Assembly (NCBI GenBank): GCA_964443875.1
Contig: CAYUET010000007.1
Location: 1 to 64,000, forward strand
Origin: CAYUET01 sp964443875
GTDB lineage: Bacteria; Auribacterota; JAFGBW01
DNA length: 64,000 bases
Direction of reading: 5' to 3'
Below, in pieces: positions 1 through 8,862 of this stretch. The translations under genes and the position numbers were made by a program. Below the pieces are notes generated by a model that saw nothing but the letters and a program-made list of their open reading frames with translations, did not search any database and was not told the origin of the DNA. Position 1 is the first letter of the stretch. Every line of letters starts with the position of its first letter.

Positions 1-174
1 CCGACCGGAAAATATCTTCCTCCCTCTGAAGAGGAATTGAATTCATTTCGTGATTATCTGAGAATGTAACTCAAAATGCCTGTTGTAAGACGTTATAGCG
101 GAGGAAAAGATATTTCCGCGGCCTGCGGCATGCTCGCTTCAAAACATAATGGTTTTCACTCATCTCGAAAATAG
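1..174 (+). pseudogene. rlmN-like radical SAM rRNA methyltransferase, 3' end, interrupted
   Basis: Reading from base 1, the frame gives a C-terminal segment that ends FRDYLRM and then TAA at 67-69. The same frame continues without a shift into PVVRRYSGGKDISAACGML and a second stop, TAG at 172-174. The joined peptide resembles the C-terminus of RlmN-type 23S rRNA/tRNA adenine-2 methyltransferases, which end in a basic GxDIxAACGQL motif. In RlmN this motif carries the cysteine methylated during catalysis. The TAA would remove that cysteine (residue in AACGML). The upstream part lies outside the window, so I cannot say whether the rest is intact. The assignment is from motif memory only; a sequencing error at 67-69 is possible. 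Confidence 0.5.
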
Positions 175-496
175 ATTTTAAGAAAACAGGCCCCCTGAAG
201 TCTTGATTACTTGAGACAAAAATAAGATAAAAAATATTCTTTTAACCAAATCTCTTGATTTCTGTACAACACCAGTCTCCGCCATAGAATGAAGGCTGAC
301 AGATTGATACTTTTTTTGACACTCAAAAAATCAGTCCTCTGATCAACACTATCCTGAAATCAGACAAATAAAATCAAAACAGTAAACAGGGTTTCATCAC
401 GCGGGCTGAAATATCGCATCCTGAATGGATACATCCTGTTAATTTGCCCATGGATTTAATTCATTTTATTACGGAATATTTCCCTCGGCATGGAAT
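175..496. other. intergenic stretch without recognised feature
   Basis: AT-rich stretch between the broken rlmN-like gene and the small minus-strand ORF. I found no convincing ORF, tRNA, riboswitch or terminator. A few short A/T runs are present but form no strong stem. Confidence 0.4.
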
Positions 497-706
497 TTAA
501 TATACTTTGCACTCTGCTTTGATTTCCTTCAATCCGGATAATAATTGTTTGACCTGTGTATGCGAAATATTATTACGGATCATGGCCTTCAGTTCTGCAC
601 CCTTTTCTTTTCGGTCCCTTAGCTCCCAGGGTCCTAAAAAAAGATGTTTAAAAATAAACAGTCTAAAAAAAGCGCTGCCATTTTTTTCATAAATTTTTCC
701 TTCCAT
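497..706 (-). CDS. small hypothetical protein (69 aa)
   Basis: Unrecognised small ORF beginning MEGKIYEKNG and rich in basic residues in its second half, with a KEKGAELKAM segment that could be helical. It starts 11 bases after the prepilin peptidase stop. An upstream ATG at 751 would overlap the prepilin peptidase end, so I prefer the ATG at 706. There is no good Shine-Dalgarno. It could be translated by coupling to the upstream gene, or it may be chance. Confidence 0.35.
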   Translation of the reverse strand: MEGKIYEKNGSAFFRLFIFKHLFLGPWELRDRKEKGAELKAMIRNNISHTQVKQLLSGLKEIKAECKVY

Positions 707-717
707 AAAAAAACAAA

Positions 718-1554
718 TTAAAGGCCAAACATCAGATACCCGGAATACCATTTCAAAAACGGCTGTCCATACAGTAAAGAAATAAAGGCCCCCACAGCAA
801 GGTAAGGACCGAAAGGAATTTCACTTCGAAGAGTGAATCTTGAAAGGACCACTGAAGCAATCCCGATGACAGAACCAAAAACAGCACCGAAAAAAATAGA
901 TAAAAGTCCAAGTTTCCAGCCCAGAAAAGCGCCGAAAGCGGCTACAAGCTTAATGTCTCCATAGCCCATGGCTTCTCTCTTGTAGACAACAGAACCCAGG
1001 ATTCTGACAGAATTCAGAATTCCGTAGCAGATCAGAGCGGATACAGATGAAAAAACAAAACCCTCTTTCATCGTTTCAAAGCCATGAATCTCAGGGTAAA
1101 ACATGGAGGCCGCAATTCCAATAATTACTCCGCCCCAGGTAAAACGATCAGGAATAATAAAATATTTCATATCAATAAAAGAAAGAATAATCAGAGAACC
1201 TGAAAACACACTAAAAATAAGAGATTTAATAATCCATTCCTTCAAATCTGGAGAATGAAAATGTCTGAAAACAAGAACAATGATTATCCCTGTCAGTAAT
1301 TCCACAAAAGGATAGATGAAGGAGATTTTTGTTTTACATGAAGCGCAGCGCCCCTTTAAAAAAATCCAGCTGAAAAGCGGGATATTCTGGAACCAGCGAA
1401 TTTCAGATTTGCATTTGGGGCATCGGGAACCGGGATGGATTATGGATATTCCCTTGGGGATTCTGCAAATACAGACATTAAAAAAAGATCCGAACACTAA
1501 TCCGTAAACAAAAACAACAGAATAAAAAAACAAAAGAAACGCCGGAGAGTCCAC
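718..1554 (-). CDS. pilD: type IV prepilin peptidase / N-methyltransferase
   Basis: Membrane aspartyl protease that cleaves the leader of type IV prepilins and pseudopilins at the inner membrane and methylates the new N-terminus. At 278 aa it has the full family layout. There is an N-terminal GSFFNVCICRIP segment, a zinc-type four-cysteine motif (C45, C48, C70, C73), then several hydrophobic helices with both catalytic aspartates: D128 in FIDMKYFIIPD and D200 in GYGDIKL. The start is GTG, immediately after the aroE TAA (TAAGTG), with a GAAAGG ribosome site inside the aroE end, so translation is probably coupled to aroE. No pilus assembly ATPase or major pilin is in the window; the candidate substrate is the pilin-like peptide at 5003. 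Confidence 0.93.
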   Translation of the reverse strand: MDSPAFLLFFYSVVFVYGLVFGSFFNVCICRIPKGISIIHPGSRCPKCKSEIRWFQNIPLFSWIFLKGRCASCKTKISFIYPFVELLTGIIIVLVFRHFHSPDLKEWIIKSLIFSVFSGSLIILSFIDMKYFIIPDRFTWGGVIIGIAASMFYPEIHGFETMKEGFVFSSVSALICYGILNSVRILGSVVYKREAMGYGDIKLVAAFGAFLGWKLGLLSIFFGAVFGSVIGIASVVLSRFTLRSEIPFGPYLAVGAFISLLYGQPFLKWYSGYLMFGL

Positions 1555-2412
1555 TTATTCGTCCAGCCTTTCAAAACCGGCGGTATGACACATCAAGTCC
1601 GTATGGGGAAGAATCCCCGTCCATGCTTCAAAAGAATAGCGTGCCTGCCGGATAAGCATTCCTTTTCCGTTCCCTGTTTTAAGGCCACGGCTCCTGGCCT
1701 TTCGGATAAAATCCGTTTCTTCGGAATAAATAAGATCATAGGCAAAGGCATCTTTTTTGGCAGCAGAAAAATCCATATAGTGAAGATCGTCCTTCAGGAG
1801 ACCGAGGGAGGTTGTATTTATAATCATATCCGCCTCAGCAACAGCCGGTTTAAGGGATTGTTCCTCGACGCTTATCGCTGAAAGATTTGCGGAAGAAGGG
1901 ACTTCCCGGATCATTTCCTCTGCTTTAGAAAACGTCCTGTTGCAGATTATTATTTTTTTGGATCCTTTCCAGAGAGAGGCAAACAGACAGGCTCGCGAAG
2001 AGCCCCCTGCACCAAGTATCAAAATGGTTTTATCCTTAAAAGAGATACGGTAGTCCTCTTCAACATTTTCAGCAAAACCGGTCCAGTCCGTGTTTGTTCC
2101 CAGCCATTTTCCTTCCCTAAAAAATACCGTATTGACGGCACCGATCTGAAGGGATTTTTCACAAACCCCGTCCAGGAAGGGTAAAATGGATTCTTTATAA
2201 GGAACTGTAACATTGAAACCGGAAAAGAGGCTCTTTAAAAAAGGAACCGTTTTTTCAAATTTTTCAGGGGGAATCTCAAATGGGAAATAAAAGGCATTGA
2301 TCGCTGATTTTTTAAAAAGACCATTATGAATACGGGGAGACAGGGTATGTTTCAGGGGATATCCTATAATTCCGTATCTTTTCGATTCGCCGTTTATTAA
2401 TAATGCATTCAT
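1555..2412 (-). CDS. aroE: shikimate dehydrogenase (NADP+)
   Basis: Reduces 3-dehydroshikimate to shikimate in the chorismate pathway. At 285 aa it is a typical AroE. The substrate loop HTLSPRIHN is close to the usual HSxSPxxHN. The catalytic pair is K73 in VPYK and D109 in NTDW. The nucleotide-binding glycine loop LGAGGSSRA (about 133-141) is followed by NRT (about 158), the usual NADP(H) phosphate contact. It lies downstream of the ilvC terminator and directly upstream of pilD. The ribosome site is AGGAAA before the ATG at 2412. Its product feeds the TrpE and PabB enzymes encoded elsewhere in the window. Confidence 0.95.
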   Translation of the reverse strand: MNALLINGESKRYGIIGYPLKHTLSPRIHNGLFKKSAINAFYFPFEIPPEKFEKTVPFLKSLFSGFNVTVPYKESILPFLDGVCEKSLQIGAVNTVFFREGKWLGTNTDWTGFAENVEEDYRISFKDKTILILGAGGSSRACLFASLWKGSKKIIICNRTFSKAEEMIREVPSSANLSAISVEEQSLKPAVAEADMIINTTSLGLLKDDLHYMDFSAAKKDAFAYDLIYSEETDFIRKARSRGLKTGNGKGMLIRQARYSFEAWTGILPHTDLMCHTAGFERLDE

Positions 2413-2441
2413 GCAGGTCTTTTCCTGTTATTAAATTGAAT

Positions 2442-2490
2442 TAAAAAAAAGAGTTCCCTCCGTTTTTCGGCCGGGAACTCTTTTTTTTAT
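2442..2490 (-). terminator. rho-independent terminator after ilvC
   Basis: Perfect 8-bp stem GAGTTCCC (2451-2458) / GGGAACTC (2473-2480), loop of 14 bases, flanked by an A run on the left and eight T on the right. The flanks make it usable on both strands. Placed between the ilvC stop and the aroE start, it should end ilvC transcripts or reduce read-through into aroE-pilD. Confidence 0.85.
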
Positions 2491-2509
2491 ATTTTATGGA
2501 GCATGAGGA

Positions 2510-3511
2510 TTATACTTCTTTGGAATCAATCCACTTCATCATTTTTCTAAGCTTGCGGCCTACTACTTCAATCTGGTGATTTTTACCTTCTTCTTCCATC
2601 TTTTTGAAATTGGGTTTACCTGCCTTGCATTCATTGATGAATTCTTTTGCAAAAGTACCATCCTGAATTTCACCCAGAATTTTCTTCATTTCATTTTTAG
2701 TCGCATCGTTGACAATTCTCGGACCGCGTGTAAGGTCTCCATATTCAGCAGTATTGGAAACGGAATAGCGCATATAACTGATGCCTCCCTGGTAGAAAAG
2801 GTCTACAATCAGCTTTAATTCATGCAGGCATTCAAAATAAGCAATTTCGGGCTGATACCCTGCTTCAACAAGAGTTTCAAATCCCTTGCGAACGAGGGCT
2901 GAAACACCTCCGCAAAGAACAACCTGTTCACCAAAAAGATCGGTTTCTGTTTCTTCCTTGAAGGTAGTCTCAATAATGCCTCCGCGACCTCCTCCGACTG
3001 CCTTTCCATAGGCCAAGGCAAGATCTTTTGCCTTTCCTGTGGCGTCCTGGTGTACACTGATAAGACAGGGAACTCCCCCGCCTTTCACAAATTCGCTGCG
3101 TACCAGATGCCCCGGCCCTTTTGGAGCGATCATGAATACATCAATCAAAGAATCCGGCACAATGGATTTATAATGAATATTGAAACCATGTGAAAACATG
3201 ATGGCTTTCCCGGGTTTTAAAAAGGGTTTAATTTCTTTTTCATATACGTCAGCCTGAATTTCATCAGGAAGCAAAATCTGAATGATATCGGCTTTTTCAG
3301 CGACCTGAGCAGGAGTCATGGGATCAAAACCATGGGACTTGGCCAGTTTCCAGTTGGCAGAACCCTGACGGGTGGAAACAATGACTTTCAGTCCGGAATC
3401 TCTTAAATTCTGAGCCTGAGCATGTCCCTGGCTTCCATACCCCAGAACACCGATAACTTTATCCTTAATCACGTCCATATTGATATCATTGTCATAGTAA
3501 ATTTTAAGCAT
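2510..3511 (-). CDS. ilvC: ketol-acid reductoisomerase (class I)
   Basis: Converts acetolactate and acetohydroxybutyrate to the dihydroxy acids in valine/isoleucine synthesis. At 333 aa it is the short class I form. The Rossmann loop is GYGSQGHAQA (residues 24-33). The next loop, STRQGSANW, keeps an arginine and serines expected for NADPH preference. Metal and substrate residues are seen in FGEQVVLCGG and in DLFYQGGISYMRYSVSNTAEYGD. The ribosome site AAAGGA precedes the ATG at 3511. It seems monocistronic because a strong terminator follows. With the leuB-like gene at 36800 it indicates branched-chain amino acid synthesis. Confidence 0.97.
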   Translation of the reverse strand: MLKIYYDNDINMDVIKDKVIGVLGYGSQGHAQAQNLRDSGLKVIVSTRQGSANWKLAKSHGFDPMTPAQVAEKADIIQILLPDEIQADVYEKEIKPFLKPGKAIMFSHGFNIHYKSIVPDSLIDVFMIAPKGPGHLVRSEFVKGGGVPCLISVHQDATGKAKDLALAYGKAVGGGRGGIIETTFKEETETDLFGEQVVLCGGVSALVRKGFETLVEAGYQPEIAYFECLHELKLIVDLFYQGGISYMRYSVSNTAEYGDLTRGPRIVNDATKNEMKKILGEIQDGTFAKEFINECKAGKPNFKKMEEEGKNHQIEVVGRKLRKMMKWIDSKEV

Positions 3512-3605
3512 AACCCTGTCCTTTCTTGTTTTAATCCAGACTGCATCAATTCTTCATCTAACAAAATAAAGCATGAACTCTAAAAACTTAACAAAATTTA
3601 GTCAA

Positions 3606-4730
3606 TTATTTTCCTTGATCTTTCATTTCCGGCAAAAGATTAAAACAGGTTATTTCCGGAAAAGCCAGAACGCGCAGAGGCGGCCCCCAGGTTCCTGTTC
3701 CAGGGCTTACATAAATCTTTCCCTCTTCTCCCAGATCCGTTATTTTCCCTGCCTTTACAGGAAAAAAAAGCCAGGTCACAAAATTGAAAGGAAAAATCTG
3801 ACCTTTATGGGTATGCCCTGACAACTGAAGGTCAAAATGTTTTAAAACTGGGATACAGACTTCCGGCCTGTGATTTAATAAAATGGAAAAACTGGACGGA
3901 TTTCGATTCTGTTTTATTTCCTCAGCTAAAAACGTATCTGAAGCAGCTTCTTTCAGAGATATCCCGTCTTTCATTCCCGTAAGCTTAAGCCCGTTCTTTA
4001 AAACAACCGTTTCATTCAAAAGAAGTTTAAACCCCGCCTTTTCTGTCAAAGCCATGGCCTGACTTAAACCGGCATACAGCTCATGATTCCCCAGAATCGC
4101 ATATTTACCGTAAGGAACAGAAAGATCTGAAAACTCTTTCAAAAGCGATAAATCAAAACCCTGGCAATGATCAATTAAATCCCCTGTGCTTATTAAAACA
4201 TCCGGGGCTGTTTTTCGGATGAGATCAATCACTTTACGCACAGAGGTACTGCGGGTCATTATTCCCAGATGAAGATCTGATATTTGAAGAACTTTTATTG
4301 AATTTCCGGCGGAGATTATTTTATTTGAAAAAAAAGTGAACGTTTTCAGACGGATATGCCCAGCCTCAAAACTGCCGTATACCATGGCCAGAAGAGCATA
4401 TCCTAATGGAAGATAACGGCAATACAAAGGGATTTTATTTCGGCTGATGAACTGGAAAAAATCATAAATCAAAAAAGCAGAGTCAAAAAGAACAACAAAC
4501 CCCATCCAGTAAAAAGCGGAATAAGCCAGATACACAGCCATCTGTGAAAACCCGTACGCATCCAGAAGTCTCATCGCAAAAGGAGACATCATCATGATAA
4601 GGGCAAAAAGCACCAATCCTCTTTGCAGACATAATGGAACAACAAACTGGCGCAAAAGACCATGACAGGCATAATAATTCATCAACCCGTAAATTAAAAA
4701 ATATATCAACACAAAAAGCAGCATTTCCAC
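3606..4730 (-). CDS. membrane-anchored calcineurin-like metallophosphoesterase
   Basis: 374 aa. The N-terminal 125 residues hold about four hydrophobic helices. A metallophosphoesterase domain follows with all five signature blocks: D152/H154 in SDLHLG, D184 in GDLID, N215-H216 in GNHE, LNHRPE (about 285-290) and H306/H308 in SGHTHKGQ. The layout matches the YkuE/YaeI group of membrane-bound phosphoesterases. Some of these hydrolyse UDP-diacylglucosamine-like or other lipid-linked phosphodiesters, but the substrate here is unknown. The ORF is alone, with short intergenic spaces on both sides. Confidence 0.85.
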   Translation of the reverse strand: MEMLLFVLIYFLIYGLMNYYACHGLLRQFVVPLCLQRGLVLFALIMMMSPFAMRLLDAYGFSQMAVYLAYSAFYWMGFVVLFDSAFLIYDFFQFISRNKIPLYCRYLPLGYALLAMVYGSFEAGHIRLKTFTFFSNKIISAGNSIKVLQISDLHLGIMTRSTSVRKVIDLIRKTAPDVLISTGDLIDHCQGFDLSLLKEFSDLSVPYGKYAILGNHELYAGLSQAMALTEKAGFKLLLNETVVLKNGLKLTGMKDGISLKEAASDTFLAEEIKQNRNPSSFSILLNHRPEVCIPVLKHFDLQLSGHTHKGQIFPFNFVTWLFFPVKAGKITDLGEEGKIYVSPGTGTWGPPLRVLAFPEITCFNLLPEMKDQGK

Positions 4731-5002
4731 AAAAACCCCTGTTTAATTAATACATTGAATTTACTCATTTAAAAAATTTAATTCTCACAAACAGCAGCAA
4801 AGTAAAAAGCTTAATCGAATATATTCCACAATAAAAAATGGAAAACCTCTGATATTGTATGAGGTATATTTCAACGCGTTTTTATTATTACAAATTACAT
4901 GCCAAAAACTCAACCTTGGAATTATTATCATCAGTTTTGATAATCGACATCATCAAGAATCAATGTTATTCTTTTTCAAAATTTAAATAAGGATTCTTAA
5001 TC

Positions 5003-5257
5003 ATGAATAAATGCCAGGGAAGTTCAGGACTGAGCCTTTTAATAGCTTTGGCGATTATCTGTTTTATTCTGTTTAATATTGCTCCTAAATATTTAAAAAA
5101 CACCACCTCGACTGTGAAGACTGAAGCAACCCTGTCTTCATCATCTTCAGAAAATTCAAAAAAATCCATACCTTATGTTGACACATACAATAAAGGAATG
5201 GCCGGCGCCAGAGCTGCGGTTGAAGCCTCCAAAGAACGAAATAAAAACATGGATTAA
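5003..5257 (+). CDS. small pilin-like or single-pass membrane protein (84 aa)
   Basis: The N-terminus is short and polar (MNKCQGSSG), followed by a roughly 18-residue hydrophobic stretch LSLLIALAIICFILF, then a basic, serine-rich tail. The G/L junction followed by hydrophobic residues looks like a type IV prepilin cleavage site, but the glutamate usual at mature position 5 is missing (isoleucine). It could be a minor pseudopilin-like substrate of the prepilin peptidase, or simply a membrane peptide. The ribosome site AAGGAT lies before the ATG. Confidence 0.6.
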   Translation: MNKCQGSSGLSLLIALAIICFILFNIAPKYLKNTTSTVKTEATLSSSSSENSKKSIPYVDTYNKGMAGARAAVEASKERNKNMD

Positions 5258-5473
5258 TTTTATTTATATCGCAAAAAAATCAGATATCAAAAAAAAGAAA
5301 TTCTAAAAATTTTCTCCATTTTCTGTGGATAAACACCCTTCAGGATAAAAAATAACGTATCATAAAAATTCCATACTTACATGCAGAGTCGGAATGATTT
5401 TAACTATTCCATTCCCTGTTTTATTTTTTTATTCTATAGTAAAGTAAATTCATGAATCGTAAAAATTTTCAAA

Positions 5474-6229
5474 ATGGTTTTAATCAGCTTCATGCGATTA
5501 CTCTTATACAATATCCGTTATGGCGCAGGATCGGGATTTAAATTTCATCTTCCCATTCCTTTCAGTGGCTATCTGAAAAAAACAACCCATAATATCAAAT
5601 CTATAGCTGAATTTGTAGCCTCAACAAAAGCGGACATCGCCGGACTTATTGAAGTAGACAGCGGCTCTTTTCGTTCGGAAAAAATTCACCAGGCTAAAAT
5701 AATTGCAGAACAATTAGGTCATGGTTTTGTCTATGAATCCAAATACGCAAAATCTTCCCTGATCCAGAAACTTCCGATTTTTTCGAAACAGGGAAATGCC
5801 TTAATCACCAAGGAACTCATCGAAGGAACTAAATTTCATTATTCCCGTGTCGGAATCAAACGCCTGATGATTGAACTCGAACTTAAAGAACTGAACATTT
5901 TTCTGGTTCATCTCTCTCTCAAATACCGTCACAGACAATATCAGCTTTCAGATCTTTATTCCCTCATCAAAAAAAGAAAAAAACCTTTGATTCTTGCCGG
6001 AGATATGAATCCTTTCTGGGGAGACAATGAACTGGATCTGTTTCTGGGCGCAACAGGAATGCTTAATGCAAACAAAAAGGGCTTACCCACCTACCCAAGC
6101 AGATCCCCCAAAAGGCAGTTAGATTTCATCCTGCACACTCCGGAAATCAAAGTCACTCACTTTGAGATTCCTCCAGTCCGTTTTTCCGACCATTGTCCTC
6201 TGGTCTGTGACTTTAAAATCTCTTCATGA
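5474..6229 (+). CDS. endonuclease/exonuclease/phosphatase (EEP) family protein
   Basis: 251 aa metal-dependent hydrolase of the DNase I-like fold. Catalytic positions are recognisable in order: N13 in LLYNIRYG, E60 in GLIEVDSG, H146 in FLVHLSL, D177/N179 in GDMNPFW, D217 in RQLDFIL and D239-H240 in FSDHCPL. No signal peptide is seen, so it is probably cytoplasmic. The substrate cannot be told: family members act on DNA, phosphoinositides or sphingolipids. The start could be the second ATG at 5492 (MRLLLYNIRYG), which matches family N-termini better; neither ATG has a clear ribosome site. Confidence 0.85.
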   Translation: MVLISFMRLLLYNIRYGAGSGFKFHLPIPFSGYLKKTTHNIKSIAEFVASTKADIAGLIEVDSGSFRSEKIHQAKIIAEQLGHGFVYESKYAKSSLIQKLPIFSKQGNALITKELIEGTKFHYSRVGIKRLMIELELKELNIFLVHLSLKYRHRQYQLSDLYSLIKKRKKPLILAGDMNPFWGDNELDLFLGATGMLNANKKGLPTYPSRSPKRQLDFILHTPEIKVTHFEIPPVRFSDHCPLVCDFKISS

Positions 6230-6346
6230 TTTCTATTTCCTCCCTCTCAATGTCTGGAGATGACAAAATAATGAATTATGATATATTCTTTTGCAGATTA
6301 ATAATCCTGTACATCCAAAAATATTTTCAGAATCAAGGAGTCTGTA

Positions 6347-6745
6347 ATGAAATCTCTGTTTAAACGGGTTATACTTCTCCTGGTGATAGCTGCTATGGGG
6401 GGTGGATACTGGATTTCCAAACGCTATATCCATATGGTCAATACCTTTGAAAATCTGGAGATTAAAGACATCGATCTGACCGCACTCCAGGATGGAATTT
6501 ACTCGGGAGAATTCGGTGAATTTCTGGTGAGCGTTAAAGCTGATGTAACAATTACCAAAAATAGAATCTCTGAAGTCAGGATCTCGCGTCAGCGCTGCGG
6601 TAAAGGATATGAAGCCTCGGACACCCTCAACCGGATCATGAAAGACCAGTCGCCAAAGGTGGATGCCGTGGCTGGAGCAACAGCCAGCAGCAAGGCCATC
6701 ATGGCCGCCGTTCAGAATGCGCTCTCCAATCCGCCTTTGAAATAA
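6347..6745 (+). CDS. FMN-binding domain protein, membrane anchored
   Basis: 132 aa. One N-terminal hydrophobic segment (residues 8-24) would anchor or export the protein. The rest matches the FMN_bind fold seen in RnfG, NqrC and NosR. The flavin-threonine motif region reads DAVAGATASS, with T112 as the candidate attachment residue. It departs from the usual [ST]GAT[ST] because alanines flank GAT, so covalent flavinylation by ApbE is uncertain. A good ribosome site (AAGGAG) precedes the ATG. No rnf/nqr genes or apbE are nearby. Confidence 0.8.
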   Translation: MKSLFKRVILLLVIAAMGGGYWISKRYIHMVNTFENLEIKDIDLTALQDGIYSGEFGEFLVSVKADVTITKNRISEVRISRQRCGKGYEASDTLNRIMKDQSPKVDAVAGATASSKAIMAAVQNALSNPPLK

Positions 6746-6799
6746 TCATTCAGTCAATACGGATAAACCGGAAAAAAATTTTTTATAAACGGAGGGATT

Positions 6800-7423
6800 A
6801 TGGATATTGTTCAGCAAATGGGACTGATTATGGGGGCCGGCTGGGTTTCAGGCATCAACTTATATGCCTCTGTTGCCATTTTGGGAATAAGTCATCAGGC
6901 AGGCTGGATCATTTTACCTGCCGGACTTTTACCTGTAGCGGATGAAAGAATCATTATTCTGGCTCTTGTCCTTTATGCCGTAAATTTCTTTGTCGATAAA
7001 ACACCCGTGATTGACAGCGGTTCAGATATGATCCACACCTTCATACGCCCCTTCGGAGGGGCTATGCTGGCTTACATGGCCACACAAGACCACGGCACCA
7101 CGGCTCAACTGGCAGCCGTCCTTTTAGGCGGGGCTTCAGCTGCCACTTCTCATGCCACCAAAACAACCTCAAGAGCGGTCATCAATACTTCTCCCGAGCC
7201 TTTTTCCAACTGGGCTGCCAGTCTTACTGAAGATGCGGCCGTTCTCTTCGGAGCATGGATGACCATTCAGCATCCGATACTCATGGGCTTCTTTGTTTTA
7301 TTCTTCTTTTTCTTTGCCTTCTGGTTTATTAAAAAATCCTTTCACTTTCTAAAAAGAATCTTTCTTCGCTTAACACAAAAAAAAGGAAAAGAGGTTTCTG
7401 ATCAAAAACAAAATCATTCTTAA
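6800..7423 (+). CDS. DUF4126 family membrane protein
   Basis: 207 aa integral membrane protein. It shows the family pattern GINLYASVAILG near residues 18-29, VDKTPVIDSGSDMIHTFIRPFGGAMLA in the middle, and a glycine/alanine-rich helix with the TSHATKTTSRA segment. A last hydrophobic helix (about 155-175) is followed by a basic cytoplasmic tail. The family function is not established; it is thought to be a transporter-like or scaffold membrane protein. GGAGG stands close before the ATG. It follows the FMN-binding gene by 54 bases and may be cotranscribed. Confidence 0.85.
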   Translation: MDIVQQMGLIMGAGWVSGINLYASVAILGISHQAGWIILPAGLLPVADERIIILALVLYAVNFFVDKTPVIDSGSDMIHTFIRPFGGAMLAYMATQDHGTTAQLAAVLLGGASAATSHATKTTSRAVINTSPEPFSNWAASLTEDAAVLFGAWMTIQHPILMGFFVLFFFFFAFWFIKKSFHFLKRIFLRLTQKKGKEVSDQKQNHS

Positions 7424-7516
7424 AATGCCATAACCCTCTCGGGCATAACCCCTCTGAAGTAAAAAGATTTAATCTTTTATATTGATCCGGAATTCATTTC
7501 AAAATATAGTAGGTTC

Positions 7517-7900
7517 ATGAGCTCCGAAAAAAAAATTCTTGTCATTGAAGACGAAACTACACTGAGAGATCTTTTTGTTCTAAGACTCCAGGAGCTTTCG
7601 TATACCATTTACTCCGCTCCGGACGGAAAAACAGCCCTTAAAATCTGTGAAGAATTAAAACCGAATCTCCTGCTTTTAGACATCAACCTGCCGGATATTC
7701 TCGGAATTGATATAGTTGAAATCCTGAAAAAAAATCCTGAAACCTATGGCAATCCCGGAATCTTTGTGATCACAGGAATATCCTATTCGATTCAGGATGC
7801 GGAAACCTTATGGCTGAAAGAATTCAAAGTGAATGCCTTTTTCACAAAACCTTTTGAATTCAATGAACTGATCGAAAAAATCGAACAGTTTCTTCAATAA
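7517..7900 (+). CDS. single-domain response regulator (CheY-like)
   Basis: 127 aa receiver domain with no output domain. The acidic pocket is E11-D12, the phosphoacceptor is D55 in LLLLDINLPD, the switch threonine is T86 in VITG and the conserved lysine is K111 in TKPF. A stand-alone receiver acts by protein-protein contact, as CheY or Spo0F do. No kinase is adjacent; the hybrid kinase at 38006 is the only one in the window. Confidence 0.92.
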   Translation: MSSEKKILVIEDETTLRDLFVLRLQELSYTIYSAPDGKTALKICEELKPNLLLLDINLPDILGIDIVEILKKNPETYGNPGIFVITGISYSIQDAETLWLKEFKVNAFFTKPFEFNELIEKIEQFLQ

Positions 7901-8028
7901 TCTTTTTAACTTGCATATGCATGAAAAATTAACTCAAAACCTTCTTTTGTCTGTGCAAACCTGGTTTAACTAAGTCAAACAGGCATTGCATCCCGAATAG
8001 CTGTAGCTTTATATGCGCAAAATCCGGG

Positions 8029-8811
8029 TTAAAAATTCGTCCATTTCAGGGTTTCAATCAATTCCTGATGAAGTCCGGAAGCCGATACAATCATTCCTGT
8101 GGAATCAAGTTTCATATTTTCCCCCTTCCGGTCAGAACATTTTCCTCCGGCTTCACGGACCATGACCATTCCAGCCGCAAAATCCCAGGGACAAAGATTA
8201 TATTCAAAATATCCGTCATACCTTCCGCAGGAAACCCAGGCCAAATCCAGAGCTGCGCTTCCCATACGGCGGATACCTGTCATTTTCTTTTTGAATAGTT
8301 CATGGATTCCCTTTAAAGTTTTTTCCATAAGCTCTCCCTGATCATAATAAAAACCCGTAGCAATCACAGCCTGAAAAATGGAAGAAGCGTCTGAAGTGTG
8401 AACTTTTTCACCATTCAAAAAGACTCCCTGCCCATGAACAGCCGTAAACATTTCTTTTCTGATCGGATCATAAATCACTCCGGCTTTAACCTCCCCTTTT
8501 TCCGCATAGGCAATCGAAACGCAAAAATGAGGAATACTTCTGGAATAATTATTAGTCCCGTCCAGAGGATCCACAATCCATAAATGTTCAGCATCCACAG
8601 AATCCTTTTTCTGGCTTTCTTCACACAAAAAACCGTGTTCAGGATAAGTCGCCTTAATAATACTTATAATGGCCGCTTCAGCCTGGTGATCAATTTGGGT
8701 GACAGGATTATTATAGGCCTTAAAGCTTACTTCTATATGATCCAATCCGGACATCATGATCTCTCCGGCCTTTAAAGCCGCTTTTTTGGCCGTTTCTAAT
8801 ATTTTATCCAT
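8029..8811 (-). CDS. suhB: inositol-1-monophosphatase family phosphatase
   Basis: 260 aa Mg-dependent sugar phosphatase of the SuhB/IMPase family. Metal and catalytic motifs: E64-E65 (CEES), D81-x-x-D84-G-T in WIVDPLDGTNNY, and D210 in PWDFAAG, with GSAALDLAWVSCGRYDGYFE before it. The family dephosphorylates myo-inositol-1-phosphate and related sugar phosphates; E. coli SuhB also binds the transcription antitermination complex. It lies 51 bases downstream of clpB on the same strand and may be cotranscribed. The family is clear; the exact substrate is not. Confidence 0.92.
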   Translation of the reverse strand: MDKILETAKKAALKAGEIMMSGLDHIEVSFKAYNNPVTQIDHQAEAAIISIIKATYPEHGFLCEESQKKDSVDAEHLWIVDPLDGTNNYSRSIPHFCVSIAYAEKGEVKAGVIYDPIRKEMFTAVHGQGVFLNGEKVHTSDASSIFQAVIATGFYYDQGELMEKTLKGIHELFKKKMTGIRRMGSAALDLAWVSCGRYDGYFEYNLCPWDFAAGMVMVREAGGKCSDRKGENMKLDSTGMIVSASGLHQELIETLKWTNF

Positions 8812-8862
8812 GTCCGCTCCGTTTCGTTAATGTCCTGTTCCAACAAACCGTTAAAATTCCTG

